Source: Fodinibius sp036381435
GTDB lineage: Bacteria; Bacteroidota; Rhodothermia; Balneolales; Balneolaceae
Direction of reading: 5' to 3'
DNA: 64,000 bases
NCBI GenBank assembly: GCA_036381435.1
Contig: DASVCW010000033.1
Coordinates: forward strand, 37,077-101,076
The position numbers and the translations under genes were made by a program. Shown piece after piece: positions 7,930 to 16,606 of this stretch. The notes beneath the pieces are model-generated. The model did no database searches. It was not told the origin of the DNA and saw nothing but the letters and a program-made list of their open reading frames with translations. Positions within the stretch are counted from its first letter, which is position 1. Each line of letters begins with the position of its first letter.

Positions 7930-8283
7930 ATGGATACATCTAAATCTGAAATACGGCGCAGGATAGCCCGGGTGCTTCGGCAGGTCATTGATCCCGAACT
8001 TGGAGTTAACATAATTGACCTGGGATTAGTCTATAACATCTTGTTTGATGATGGCAAGGTGATTGTGGAATACACAGCAACTACCCCGGGCTGTCCTATG
8101 CGTCGCTATTTACAGCAAAAAGTGGAAGAGGCTTTAGAAGAAATCGACAGTGTTAAAGAGTACGAGGCGCGGTTGATATGGGAGCCTGTCTGGTCAGTTG
8201 AAATGATTATACCTGATGTAGATTTTTTTGCTCATCCGCCTCCTCAAATAGATAATTATAGCACCAAAATAATCAATCAATAA
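7930..8283 (+). CDS. DUF59/MIP18-family metal-sulfur cluster assembly factor
   Basis: A 117-residue protein with a DUF59 (PaaD/SufT/MIP18) domain over residues 5-95: DPELGVNIIDLGLVYNI, then the TTPGCPM loop with the conserved Cys55. These proteins help mature Fe-S proteins. PaaD is the form specific for phenylacetyl-CoA oxygenase, but no paa genes are nearby. A C-terminal extension of about 25 residues (DVDFFAHPPPQIDN) has no known counterpart to my knowledge. The start at 7930 is the second of two overlapping ATGs; the first (7926) meets a stop after five codons. It is in one operon with fdxA and DUF2249. Confidence 0.85.
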   Translation: MDTSKSEIRRRIARVLRQVIDPELGVNIIDLGLVYNILFDDGKVIVEYTATTPGCPMRRYLQQKVEEALEEIDSVKEYEARLIWEPVWSVEMIIPDVDFFAHPPPQIDNYSTKIINQ

Positions 8284-8304
8284 AGTCCCTTTCCCTCTAA
8301 ATCG

Positions 8305-9414
8305 ATGAATAGAAAAACATCCGCTTTAGTACTCGTCAGCCTGTTGGTTTTTGCCGGCCTGGCTTTGCTTTCAGGCCTGTTTTCCGGCTTAGTTCGTTTA
8401 GGATGGGTGATTGAAGGCGGTTCTCCGGTTTCGCCCTTAATACATGGACCGTTGATGATTAACGGTTTTCTTGGTACTCTCATTAGCCTTGAACGATCCG
8501 CGGCCTTAGAAAAAAAGTGGGCCTACGCGGCTCCTGTTTGTATGGCCATTGCAACAGTTATACTGCTTTTGGGAATCATAGTAATCGCGCAATGGCTCTA
8601 TCTTGTGGGCGCTATTTTACTGTTACTCATTTTGACTTACCTGTACCAGTTACAGAAAGAGATGTATCATATAATTATGGCGGTGGGAGGTGCTTGTCTG
8701 GTGACCGGAAATTTTTTGTATTTATATGGCCTGCCTATTTATAACATCATTGTTTGGTGGATGGGTTTTCTGCTTTTAATCATCTTTAGTGAGCGCCTGG
8801 AGCTGAACCGCATTATGCGTCCGTCGCAAAATGTACAATACTTGTTTACGGGTTTAGTGCTCTTTTGGCTTGCAGGAATCACTTTAACTTATGTTGACCG
8901 TTACAGTGGTTGGGCTATCGCTTCTGTTGCTCTTATCCTGCAGGCTCTTTGGCTCTTTAAATACGATATTGCCAGACGTACTATTCGATCAACAGCCTGG
9001 ACCCGCTACAGTGCCGTTTGCCTTCTTATAGGTTATGGATGGCTTGTGTTAGCGGGTTTATTCGGCTTGTGGAAGGGTTTGCCTGCAGCCGGGCCAATGT
9101 ATGACGCCATACTCCACATGATATTTTTAGGATTTGTATTCAGCATGATTTTTGCCCATGCGCCGGTTATAATTCCATCACTTTCAGGAAAAGACATACC
9201 TTATCACAACTATTTTTATCTTCCGCTGATTCTTTTGCATAGCTCCCTGCTGATTCGCATTATGGGTGACCTGTTTTGGCTGCCTGTGATAAGAAAATCC
9301 GGAGCTCACACTAATGTTCTTGCTATTCTTCTTTTTCTTGGCGGCATTGGGTTTCAGCTTGTTCGCAATTCATTAAAAAAAAGCCGGCAGCTCAAAGCAG
9401 CTGAAAAATCTTAG
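8305..9414 (+). CDS. NnrS-like polytopic membrane protein
   Basis: A 369-residue inner-membrane protein with about 11-12 predicted helices and almost no loops. Histidine-bearing helices SPLIHGPLMINGFLG (about residues 47-61) and AILHMIFLGFVFSMIFAHAP (about 270-290) resemble the heme-binding regions of NnrS, a heme- and copper-containing protein tied to denitrification and NO tolerance. Overall similarity to classical NnrS is limited, so the name is tentative. It is the last gene of the fdxA unit, 21 bases after the DUF59 gene. It ends in a basic tail (KKSRQLKAAEKS) on the cytoplasmic side. Confidence 0.6.
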   Translation: MNRKTSALVLVSLLVFAGLALLSGLFSGLVRLGWVIEGGSPVSPLIHGPLMINGFLGTLISLERSAALEKKWAYAAPVCMAIATVILLLGIIVIAQWLYLVGAILLLLILTYLYQLQKEMYHIIMAVGGACLVTGNFLYLYGLPIYNIIVWWMGFLLLIIFSERLELNRIMRPSQNVQYLFTGLVLFWLAGITLTYVDRYSGWAIASVALILQALWLFKYDIARRTIRSTAWTRYSAVCLLIGYGWLVLAGLFGLWKGLPAAGPMYDAILHMIFLGFVFSMIFAHAPVIIPSLSGKDIPYHNYFYLPLILLHSSLLIRIMGDLFWLPVIRKSGAHTNVLAILLFLGGIGFQLVRNSLKKSRQLKAAEKS

Positions 9415-9752
9415 CCCGTTTAGTTATTCAGTGGTTTAAAAAAGGTTTATCCTTGTTTTTTAAAGGAAGAGTTCAGAAATGTTTCAAACATTCCCGTCAA
9501 TTCCAACTCCGAAATTTCCTAAAAATTTACTACCTTTGAATGCCTGTTCAGGATGGACAAATTCTTGTAAAAGCCTCTAATAAACTTGTTTGTGTCATGC
9601 TGTCCCGAAAGCTCTCGGATCATGCTAAGTTTTCTTTTAAAACTGTTAATGCGATTTTAACCACAGATCCCGATCCGACAGCTGGGGGACAGAATGACAA
9701 AATTTTTAAGGCTTTTAAAAAAGCATTTAATTTTAATCAACAGTAGTGAATA
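9415..9752. other. Gene-free 338-base stretch before fumC
   Basis: Bases 9435-9465 hold an AT-rich inverted repeat (TTTAAAAAAGG / CCTTGTTTTTTAAA) that may end the NnrS unit. A 68-codon open frame at 9540-9746 has no ribosome site and biased composition, and it runs across a piece resembling the dispersed TCATGCTG..AAGCTCTCGGATCATGC repeat, so I do not call it a gene. The fumC promoter should be here, but I cannot place it. Confidence 0.5.
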
Positions 9753-11147
9753 ATGAGTGAATACCGTACGGAGAAAGATTCCATGGGAGATATTAAAGTA
9801 CCTAAAGATGTCTATTACGGGGCACAAACCCAGCGTGCTATTGATAATTTTCCGGTCAGTGGCCTTCGCTTCAGCCGTGATTTTATTGAGGCTTTGGGGC
9901 TGATCAAGAAGAATGCAGCCAAAGTAAATGCAGAACTCGGCGAAGTGGATGAAGGTATTGCCATCGCCATTCAAAAAGCGGCAGATGAAGTAATTGAAGG
10001 AAGATTTGATCGCGATTTTGCCATTGATATTTTTCAGACGGGCTCCGGTACCTCAACCAACATGAATGCCAATGAAGTGATCGCGAGGCGGGCGAATGAA
10101 CTTAAAGATGGTTCTGTAGATACCGATATTCACCCTAACGATCATGTCAATTACGGACAAAGTTCGAATGATGTGATCCCAACAGCAATCCGCGTGGCTG
10201 CGGTAAGAACCGTAACAAAGAATTTGATTCCTGCCCTTAATCATTTGCAAGTTGCTTTCGCTGAAAAGGTCAACGAATTTGCTGATGTGGTGAAGACCGG
10301 CCGAACCCATTTGATGGATGCCATGCCGGTTACAATCGGCCAGGAATTTAGTGGTTACGCGCGGCAGATTGAGCTGGGTATAGAGCGGGTTGAATCGGCG
10401 CTGCAAAGAGTCGCGGAACTCCCCCAGGGTGGAACCGCGGTGGGTACGGGAATTAATACAAATCCTGATTTTGGAGAGAAAATAGCGGCGGCTCTTTCTC
10501 GTGAAACAGGTTTTCAGTTTAAAGAAGCCGAAAACCATTTTGAAGCTCAATCCACTGTGGACGCACCTGTTGAATTAAGCAGCCAGCTAAAAACCATTGC
10601 GGTGGGGTTGATGAAAATTGGTAATGATTTGCGCTGGATGAACTCAGGCCCCAACAGTGGATTAGGTGAAATTCAGCTTGAAGCGCTTCAGCCTGGTTCA
10701 TCCATCATGCCGGGTAAGGTTAACCCTGTTATCGAAGAATCACTTACTATGGTCTGTGCACAAGTGATTGGCAACGATTCAACCATCACCGTTGCGGGAC
10801 AGTCAGGCAATTTTGAGCTAAATGTGATGCTTCCGGTGGTTGCTCATAACTTGTTGCAATCGGTTAACATTTTAGGAAATGCGGCGAAGAACCTGGCTGA
10901 TCGTTCAGTTTCACGACTTTCAGTAAACAAAGAACGGGTGGCAGATATGGTGGGACGAAATCCTGTTTTAGTTACGGCTTTGAATCCCATTATCGGCTAT
11001 GATCTGGCCGCAAAAATTGCCAAAAAAGCTTTTAAAGAAAACCGTCCGGTAAAAGATGTAGCTCGCGAAATGACTGATTTGAGTGATGAAGAGCTCGATC
11101 AGGCACTTGACCCAATTAAAATGACGAAAGGCGGGTTTATGGAATGA
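9753..11147 (+). CDS. fumC: Fumarate hydratase class II
   Basis: Catalyses the reversible hydration of fumarate to L-malate in the TCA cycle, without an iron-sulfur cluster. The 464-residue length is standard. The superfamily signature GSSIMPGKVNP lies near residues 315-325, with the catalytic-region segments TGSGTSTNMNANEV (about 98-111), SSNDVIPTA (about 138-146) and TGRTHLMDA preceding it. A complete C-terminal domain follows. It is a single gene with no clear operon partner; the next gene, the E1 fusion, is 128 bases away on the same strand. As a soluble homotetramer it would supply the malate branch of the respiratory metabolism encoded in this window. Confidence 0.97.
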   Translation: MSEYRTEKDSMGDIKVPKDVYYGAQTQRAIDNFPVSGLRFSRDFIEALGLIKKNAAKVNAELGEVDEGIAIAIQKAADEVIEGRFDRDFAIDIFQTGSGTSTNMNANEVIARRANELKDGSVDTDIHPNDHVNYGQSSNDVIPTAIRVAAVRTVTKNLIPALNHLQVAFAEKVNEFADVVKTGRTHLMDAMPVTIGQEFSGYARQIELGIERVESALQRVAELPQGGTAVGTGINTNPDFGEKIAAALSRETGFQFKEAENHFEAQSTVDAPVELSSQLKTIAVGLMKIGNDLRWMNSGPNSGLGEIQLEALQPGSSIMPGKVNPVIEESLTMVCAQVIGNDSTITVAGQSGNFELNVMLPVVAHNLLQSVNILGNAAKNLADRSVSRLSVNKERVADMVGRNPVLVTALNPIIGYDLAAKIAKKAFKENRPVKDVAREMTDLSDEELDQALDPIKMTKGGFME

Positions 11148-11172
11148 TTGGCTGGAAGTGATGAAAAAGGAA

Positions 11173-11234
11173 GAAGCAAGAAGTGAAAAGCAAGAAAGAT
11201 TAGATGATGAAATTTACTTCTCCCTTCTTGCTTC
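11173..11234. repeat. 11-bp inverted repeat between fumC and the E1 gene
   Basis: GAAGCAAGAAG at 11173-11183 is repeated inverted as CTTCTTGCTTC at 11224-11234. The loop of about 40 bases carries a partial direct copy (AAAGCAAGAA). There is no T-run. It looks like a dispersed repeat or weak transcript structure rather than a regular terminator. Confidence 0.45.
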
Positions 11235-11275
11235 TCGCTCGGTATAACTATTTGAACTAAAGAAAAAAAGAAACT

Positions 11276-13723
11276 ATGGCAACAAAGACGAAAAGAAGTA
11301 AGTCAAAGTCTAAAGCAAAATCTAAATCGTCCTTTACCAAAAAACAGAAGCAGGAGATTCTGGATGATTATAAGCTGGCGATGATGAGTCGTGAAGCCTC
11401 TTACCTGGGACGAAAAGAAACCCTCACCGGCAAAGCCAAATTTGGCATTTTCGGTGATGGAAAAGAGATCCCGCAGATCGCGATGGCAAAGTATTTCAAG
11501 AACGGAGATTTCCGCTCAGGCTATTACCGAGACCAGACTTTCATGATGGCTATCGGTCAGGTTACCGTGCAGCAATTTTTTGCCCAGCTTTATGCCCATG
11601 CGAATGTCGAAGCCGAACCGGGTACCGGCGGACGGCAAATGAATGCCCATTTCAGCACGCGAAGCCTGAATGACGACGGAAGCTGGAAGGACCTCACCAA
11701 GATGAAAAATACTTCACCTGACATTTCGCCTACCGCAGGACAAATGGCTCGTTTGCTGGGCCTGGCACAGGCATCAAATATTTATAAAAACCATGAGTCG
11801 CTGCTTAAGGATAAAAAGTTCCAAAAGTTCTCTGAGAAGGGTGATGAAATCGGCTGGGGAACTATCGGTGATGCCAGTACCTCCGAAGGTATTTTTTGGG
11901 AGACCATCAATGCGGCCGGCGTTTTGCAGGTACCGATGGTGCTTTCAGTCTGGGATGACGGCTATGGAATATCGGTTCCCCGGAAATATCAAACCACCAA
12001 AGGAAGTATTTCTGAAGCGTTAGCCGGTTTCCAGCGAACTGAAGATAAAAACGGGCTGGAAATTTTGACGGTCAAGGCCTGGGATTACCAGGGGTTGATG
12101 AAAACCTATGAAAAGGCCGAAAAAATCGCCCGTGAAGAACATGTACCGGTGCTAATCCACGTACAGGAGGTCACTCAGCCACAGGGGCATTCAACTTCAG
12201 GCTCCCATGAGCGCTACAAGTCTGAAGATCGGCTCAGCTGGGAAGAAGAATATTGCTGTATCAATAAAACGCGTGAATGGCTGCTGGATGAAAAGATTGC
12301 CACCAAAAAGAAGCTGGATGAGATTAAAAAAGAAGCTAAAAAAGAGGTAAAAGAAGCACAGAAAGCGGCTTGGAAGGCGTTTACCGGAGAGATGAAAAAA
12401 GAGCTTAAAACAGTGGATGGTTTGCTGAATGATCTCATCTCTGAAAGCTCAAATGCAGGTGCATTGAAAGAAATTCAAAAGCAAATGAAGTTGCCGATGG
12501 TACCGCTGAGAAATGACGTTGTTTCGGTGGCGCGGAAAGCGCTAAGGGTGGTCAGAAATGAAGAGGCTTCATCCAAAGAGAAGCTTCAAAAATGGCTTGA
12601 TGAAAGTAACGAAGCCAATAAAGAGCGTTACGACAGCAACCTGTACAGTGAGGGAGCAGATTCACCGCTCAATGTGGAGCAAGTAAAGCCGGAGTACAGT
12701 GATGACGCTAAAAATGTGGACGGCCGGGTGGTTCTGCGCGATAACTTCGAGAAAATCTTTGAGGAGTATCCCGAGACGCTGGTTTTCGGTGAAGACAGCG
12801 GCCAGTTGGGTGATGTGAATAAAGGCCTTGAAAATCTGCAGGATAAGTTTGGTGAGCTCCGTGTGAGAGATACCGGGATTCGTGAAGCCACCATTTTGGG
12901 CCAGGGTATCGGAATGGCCTTGCGCGGTCTGCGCCCCATCGCTGAAATTCAATATCTCGATTATCTGCTTTACTGCTACCAGGGACTAAGTGATGATCTT
13001 GCGACAGTTCGTTACCGAAGTATGGGCGGACAAAAAGCTCCGCTGATTGTCCGAACGCGCGGCCATCGTCTGGAAGGTGTCTGGCATACGGGTTCACCCA
13101 TGGGAATGATAATTAATGGCGCTCGCGGAGTACATGTATGTGTTCCCCGAAATCTCACTGATGCCGCCGGTATGTACAATACTTTGCTGAAAGGTGATGA
13201 TCCGGCGCTGGTTATTGAACCGTTAAACGCCTATCGCCTGAAAGAAAAGTTGCCGTCAAACCTGGGTGAATTTACCGTTCCGCTGGGCGTTCCTGAAATC
13301 GTTTCTGAAGGCTCTGATATCACCATCGTCTCCTATGGCTCAACCTGTAATATTTGTGAATCAGTTATTCCCGAATTAGAAGAAGCAGGCATCTCTGCCG
13401 AATTGATTGATGTTCGAACATTATTGCCATTTGATAGGAATCACATGATTGTAGAATCGCTCAAAAAGACCAATCGTATTCTTTTTGTGGATGAAGATGT
13501 ACCGGGTGGCGCTTCAGCTTTTATGATGAATAAAGTGCTGCAAGAGCAGAAAGGGTATTTTCATCTCGATTCTGAACCACAGTGTCTAACCGCCAAAGAA
13601 CACCGTGGTGCTTATGGCTCTGACGGTGATTACTTCTCAAAACCCAGCGCGGAAGATATTTTCGAAGCGGTTTACGGCATTATGAATGAGGCCGATCCGG
13701 AGAGATATCCTGCTATTTATTAA
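11276..13723 (+). CDS. 2-oxoacid dehydrogenase E1, fused alpha and beta subunits
   Basis: A thiamine-diphosphate enzyme that decarboxylates a 2-oxoacid and passes the acyl group to E2 lipoyl domains, probably of the branched-chain (2-oxoisovalerate) type. In the 815-residue chain residues 1-28 are a lysine/serine-rich tail. The alpha part (about 30-370) holds the diphosphate-binding motif GDASTSEGIFWE near residue 198. A charged helical linker (about 340-470) follows, then the beta/transketolase part (about 480-815) with LVFGEDSGQLGDVNKG and the C-terminal FVDEDVPGGASAFM. Such alpha-beta fusions are usual in Bacteroidota and relatives. E2 and E3 are not in the window. The substrate is inferred from family resemblance, so pyruvate or acetoin cannot be excluded. 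Confidence 0.92.
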   Translation: MATKTKRSKSKSKAKSKSSFTKKQKQEILDDYKLAMMSREASYLGRKETLTGKAKFGIFGDGKEIPQIAMAKYFKNGDFRSGYYRDQTFMMAIGQVTVQQFFAQLYAHANVEAEPGTGGRQMNAHFSTRSLNDDGSWKDLTKMKNTSPDISPTAGQMARLLGLAQASNIYKNHESLLKDKKFQKFSEKGDEIGWGTIGDASTSEGIFWETINAAGVLQVPMVLSVWDDGYGISVPRKYQTTKGSISEALAGFQRTEDKNGLEILTVKAWDYQGLMKTYEKAEKIAREEHVPVLIHVQEVTQPQGHSTSGSHERYKSEDRLSWEEEYCCINKTREWLLDEKIATKKKLDEIKKEAKKEVKEAQKAAWKAFTGEMKKELKTVDGLLNDLISESSNAGALKEIQKQMKLPMVPLRNDVVSVARKALRVVRNEEASSKEKLQKWLDESNEANKERYDSNLYSEGADSPLNVEQVKPEYSDDAKNVDGRVVLRDNFEKIFEEYPETLVFGEDSGQLGDVNKGLENLQDKFGELRVRDTGIREATILGQGIGMALRGLRPIAEIQYLDYLLYCYQGLSDDLATVRYRSMGGQKAPLIVRTRGHRLEGVWHTGSPMGMIINGARGVHVCVPRNLTDAAGMYNTLLKGDDPALVIEPLNAYRLKEKLPSNLGEFTVPLGVPEIVSEGSDITIVSYGSTCNICESVIPELEEAGISAELIDVRTLLPFDRNHMIVESLKKTNRILFVDEDVPGGASAFMMNKVLQEQKGYFHLDSEPQCLTAKEHRGAYGSDGDYFSKPSAEDIFEAVYGIMNEADPERYPAIY

Positions 13724-13733
13724 TTCGCTGTAG

Positions 13734-13751
13734 CTCGAAATTTATTTCGAG
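13734..13751. repeat. REP-like hairpin 1
   Basis: CTCGAAAT-TT-ATTTCGAG, a perfect 8-bp stem, directly after the stop of the E1 gene. It is the first of four related palindromes around the broken RAYT gene. Confidence 0.7.
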
Positions 13752-13780
13752 GGGTATCAAACACCGAAATGAAACATGTA

Positions 13781-13800
13781 TCTCGATATTTATATCGAGA
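13781..13800. repeat. REP-like hairpin 2
   Basis: TCTCGATAT-TT-ATATCGAGA, a perfect 9-bp stem of the same family as 13734-13751. Confidence 0.7.
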
Positions 13801-13823
13801 TCTTGTAATTGTAGAAATAGCTT

Positions 13824-13841
13824 ATCGAGATAAATCTCGAT
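13824..13841. repeat. REP-like hairpin 3
   Basis: ATCGAGAT-AA-ATCTCGAT, a perfect 8-bp stem flanked by GTAG...CTAC-like bases, 17 bases before the end of the RAYT pseudogene. Confidence 0.7.
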
Positions 13842-13857
13842 CTACATAAATTTTGAG

Positions 13858-14490
13858 CTACAGATATGGCAAATAATTCTCTTTGCAATAACTCCACTTC
13901 CAATCTTGCCAGTTTTGTATAAAACCGGCCTTAACCGGATTTAACAAAATATACCTGATAATATTTTCTCTTTCTTTATCATCCCGAACCCAATGATCGT
14001 AACTTTCATGTTGCCAAAATTGTCCCTTTCGCTTTAGAATTTTATTAGCCTGAAAAGCCGTTGATCCTTTAATAAGCTTCATAATATCAGTTACCGGGAA
14101 CGAGTGTTTTTTAGAAGATTTTTCTCCCCTTAACAGTTTAAACAGCATATGCCTATGATTCGACATAATACAGTAGCAGATTAATTCATATTTCTGTTGT
14201 CAAGCTTATGCAGTTTATCAGCAACAATGTTGGCAATTTGATCATTTTTCAGCCAATGTTTACCGTTCCTGGAGCCATCAAGCAGGTGATCAAATTTGGC
14301 AAAATAGCGTTTGTGATAATTAGCTACTGAAAGTTTATCATCAGCCTATGTTTTTTAAGGCCTGCTCTTTTTCTTGTTTTAGCTGGCCTATTACAGCTTT
14401 CGGGAGGGAATTAGCCAAGCGAAATGTAACAAAGAACTCCCCATCTTCAGGCTGATAATGGGGCAAGTTTCTCTGATAGTAGTCGTTCAT
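13858..14490 (-). pseudogene. REP-associated tyrosine transposase (RAYT, Y1_Tnp), two frameshifts
   Basis: The gene survives in three reading frames. From ATG 14490 the first 49 codons give the RAYT N-terminus (MNDYYQRNLPHYQPEDGEFF) and stop at 14341. The next part, about 14344-14185, continues in a second frame (NYHKRYFAKFDHLLD, then KHWLKNDQIANIVADKLH). A third frame gives YELICYCIMSNHRHMLFKLL, with the HUH-type H-x-H metal motif, and then KRKGQFWQHESYDHWVRDD and RYILLNPVKAGFIQNW to the stop at 13858. Together these follow the order of full-length IS200-like RAYT proteins. Read alone, only the last 102 codons would be called. The catalytic HRH is kept but the gene is broken. REP-like palindromes lie on both sides. 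Confidence 0.85.
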
Positions 14491-14603
14491 GATAATTAAA
14501 CTGTTATTCAAAACAGCTAAATAGAAAGAAACCTCTTTAAAAGCAAAAGCAGTTCGAAAACAGCGCTAAATTTATTTAAGTAGCAGTAACGCAGAACCAG
14601 CTT

Positions 14604-14621
14604 CTCGAGATAAATCTCGAG
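14604..14621. repeat. REP-like hairpin 4
   Basis: CTCGAGAT-AA-ATCTCGAG, a perfect 8-bp stem followed by CTACA. It is the copy on the other side of the RAYT pseudogene and lies 6 bases past the ctaB stop codon. Confidence 0.7.
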
Positions 14622-14626
14622 CTACA

Positions 14627-15532
14627 TTATAGCAACAGCAAATCTAAAATTACAAAAATCCAGACGATAGGCAGGTAGCCGAAAGAGGCAAACATCAGCT
14701 TTTTGGCGGAGGGTTTATCGCGGTCTTTAGCAAAGATAATGCCATAGTATAAGAAAACAAGCCCGCTAAGAAGGGCACCCAGGAGATAAAGCCAGTGATT
14801 CATACCAACATAAAAAAGTCCCGCGCTGACAGGGAGTAACGCAATCAGACAGGGTATAATAATTAAAACTGTTTTAATTCCTTTAGGGTCATTTTTGGGT
14901 AGCATGCGAAAACCGGCCATCGAATAATCGTCTTTACAAACCCAGGCAATAGACATTACGTGGGGAATTTGCCATAAAAATACGATGCCGAATAACAGCC
15001 ACATGGCAACGCTTCCCAAATGACCTGTAGCTGCGGCCCAACCTCCTACGGGAGGCAATGCGCCGGGAATGGCACCAATAAAAACATTAATCACCGAAAC
15101 CCGTTTCATCGGGGTATAAGCGCCAAGATAAATAAGCGAGGTGAGCAGTGATACTGTTGCGGCTATAAAATTCACAAATGCCATTAAGTAGATAAGCCCT
15201 GCCAAGATTAGACCCATCGAAAACAGGATACTTTGCTGAGGACTTACTTTATGAGAAGGAACCGGACGCTTGCGGGTGCGCTTCATTTTACCGTCATGGC
15301 GCCACTCAAGAAACTGGTTGTGGGCAGCGGTTCCGGAGGCAATCAGCCAGGTGCCAAGGGTCGCATGAATCAAGAGTATAAAATTGACTTCACTTCCGGA
15401 ACCCAGAACGAAACCAATAAGCATACTGGCTAAAACCGTAAGCGTAATTCCCGGCTTTGTCAACTCATAGTAAGCCGAAATTTTTTCCGTGTTGATAAAC
15501 TTTGAAAGGGTAAAATCTGTGCTTAACTTCAT
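14627..15532 (-). CDS. ctaB: Protoheme IX farnesyltransferase (heme O synthase)
   Basis: A UbiA-family membrane prenyltransferase that converts heme B to heme O, the first step to the heme A needed by the oxidase in this window. The 301-residue protein has about nine membrane helices. The prenyl-diphosphate site reads AHNQFLEWRHDGKMKRTRKR, with Glu in place of the first Asp of the usual N-x3-D-x3-D. A second motif, YTPMKRVSVINVFIGAIPGA, and the LWQIPHVMSIAW segment are typical of CtaB/CyoE. ATG 15532 is preferred to a TTG at 15562. It is divergent from ctaA with about 130 bases between, so the two heme A genes probably share a regulatory region. Confidence 0.93.
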   Translation of the reverse strand: MKLSTDFTLSKFINTEKISAYYELTKPGITLTVLASMLIGFVLGSGSEVNFILLIHATLGTWLIASGTAAHNQFLEWRHDGKMKRTRKRPVPSHKVSPQQSILFSMGLILAGLIYLMAFVNFIAATVSLLTSLIYLGAYTPMKRVSVINVFIGAIPGALPPVGGWAAATGHLGSVAMWLLFGIVFLWQIPHVMSIAWVCKDDYSMAGFRMLPKNDPKGIKTVLIIIPCLIALLPVSAGLFYVGMNHWLYLLGALLSGLVFLYYGIIFAKDRDKPSAKKLMFASFGYLPIVWIFVILDLLLL

Positions 15533-15664
15533 GCCAAATCTGTAATTTTTATACCGCTTCAAAGGTACAGATTTTATTTGAAAATTGGTACTTAAAAGCT
15601 TGACGGGAGACGGAAGACCGGAGCGGTTTAACGGTCATCCGTCTACTGTCACCGGTCCTTAAAA

Positions 15665-16606
15665 ATGAGTTTCATGAAGCTAAACACTTATCAAAAAGTT
15701 GCTATTACCACCGTTTTTGCTACTATATTTCTGATCTTTGTAGGTGGCCTGGTTCGCGCTTCCGGCTCAGGCTTAGGCTGTCCCGACTGGCCCACTTGTT
15801 TTGGCAATTGGATACCGCCGACATCCGCTGCTGACCTGCCCGCAGGTTTTGATGTCTCGCAGTTTAATGTTTTTAAAACATGGACAGAATATGTAAATCG
15901 TTTAATAGGAGTGATTATTGGTTTACTGATTACCGCAACCTTTATTTTATCTTTTCAATATAGAGAAAAACAGCCCCTCGTTTTTTATAGCTCGGCAGCG
16001 GCTTTTGTGCTAGTGCTGGTACAGGGCTGGCTTGGCGGACGAGTGGTTGAAACAGGCCTTGACGAATGGCTGATCACCATCCATATGATCTTGGCCATGC
16101 TAATTCTTGTACTGCTTATTTTTGCGGCTTTTAAAGCTTCGACTGAGCATTTCTCAGTAACCCTTACCCCCAAAACGAAGCACTGGATGCTGGGCGTTCT
16201 TTCGGTATTAATGATTGTTACTTTTGTGCAGCTGGTGGTAGGTACGCAGGTTCGGGAGGCTGTTGATGTACTTAAGAATATGATTTCATCTCCTCCAAGA
16301 GAAGTATGGGTTTCAAAAATTGGGGCTATTGATGAAGTTCACCGTAGTTTTTCATGGATTGTTCTATTAGCAGGAGCGGCTGTTTTTTATCTCTCCCGGT
16401 GGCGCATTCAATCGTCTCTGATATCAAAAATCGGAACCGCTATATTCGGGCTCATCATCTTGCAGGCTATAACCGGCATTGGCTTGTATTATCTTGGCCT
16501 GCCGCCATCTTACCAGGTAATCCATTTAACAGGTGTTGCCTTTATAATTTCTTTTGAGTTTCTGCTGTTTTTGTTGATAACTCATTCTGAAAGAGAAGCA
16601 GTTTAA
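15665..16606 (+). CDS. ctaA: Heme A synthase
   Basis: A COX15/CtaA-type membrane enzyme that oxidises heme O to heme A for the caa3 oxidase. The 313 residues make eight membrane helices in two similar halves. The cysteine-bearing loop GLGCPDWPTCFGNW (about 38-51) follows the first helix. The heme-ligand histidines are in WTEYVNRLIG-type and TIHMILAM helices in the first half, and in DEVHRSFSW and YQVIHLTGVAF in the second. The first-half position that usually has His shows N in YVNRLIG, a variation seen in part of the family. Its last codons lie in the left arm of the MITE-like element (16601-16621). Confidence 0.93.
   Translation: MSFMKLNTYQKVAITTVFATIFLIFVGGLVRASGSGLGCPDWPTCFGNWIPPTSAADLPAGFDVSQFNVFKTWTEYVNRLIGVIIGLLITATFILSFQYREKQPLVFYSSAAAFVLVLVQGWLGGRVVETGLDEWLITIHMILAMLILVLLIFAAFKASTEHFSVTLTPKTKHWMLGVLSVLMIVTFVQLVVGTQVREAVDVLKNMISSPPREVWVSKIGAIDEVHRSFSWIVLLAGAAVFYLSRWRIQSSLISKIGTAIFGLIILQAITGIGLYYLGLPPSYQVIHLTGVAFIISFEFLLFLLITHSEREAV

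Noticed and set aside
9540..9746. 68-codon open frame upstream of fumC
   Set aside because: There is no ribosome site or family resemblance, and it overlaps a piece of dispersed repeat.
10053..10550. 165-codon frame antisense to fumC
   Set aside because: fumC is complete and strongly conserved on the other strand; the antisense product has no domain.
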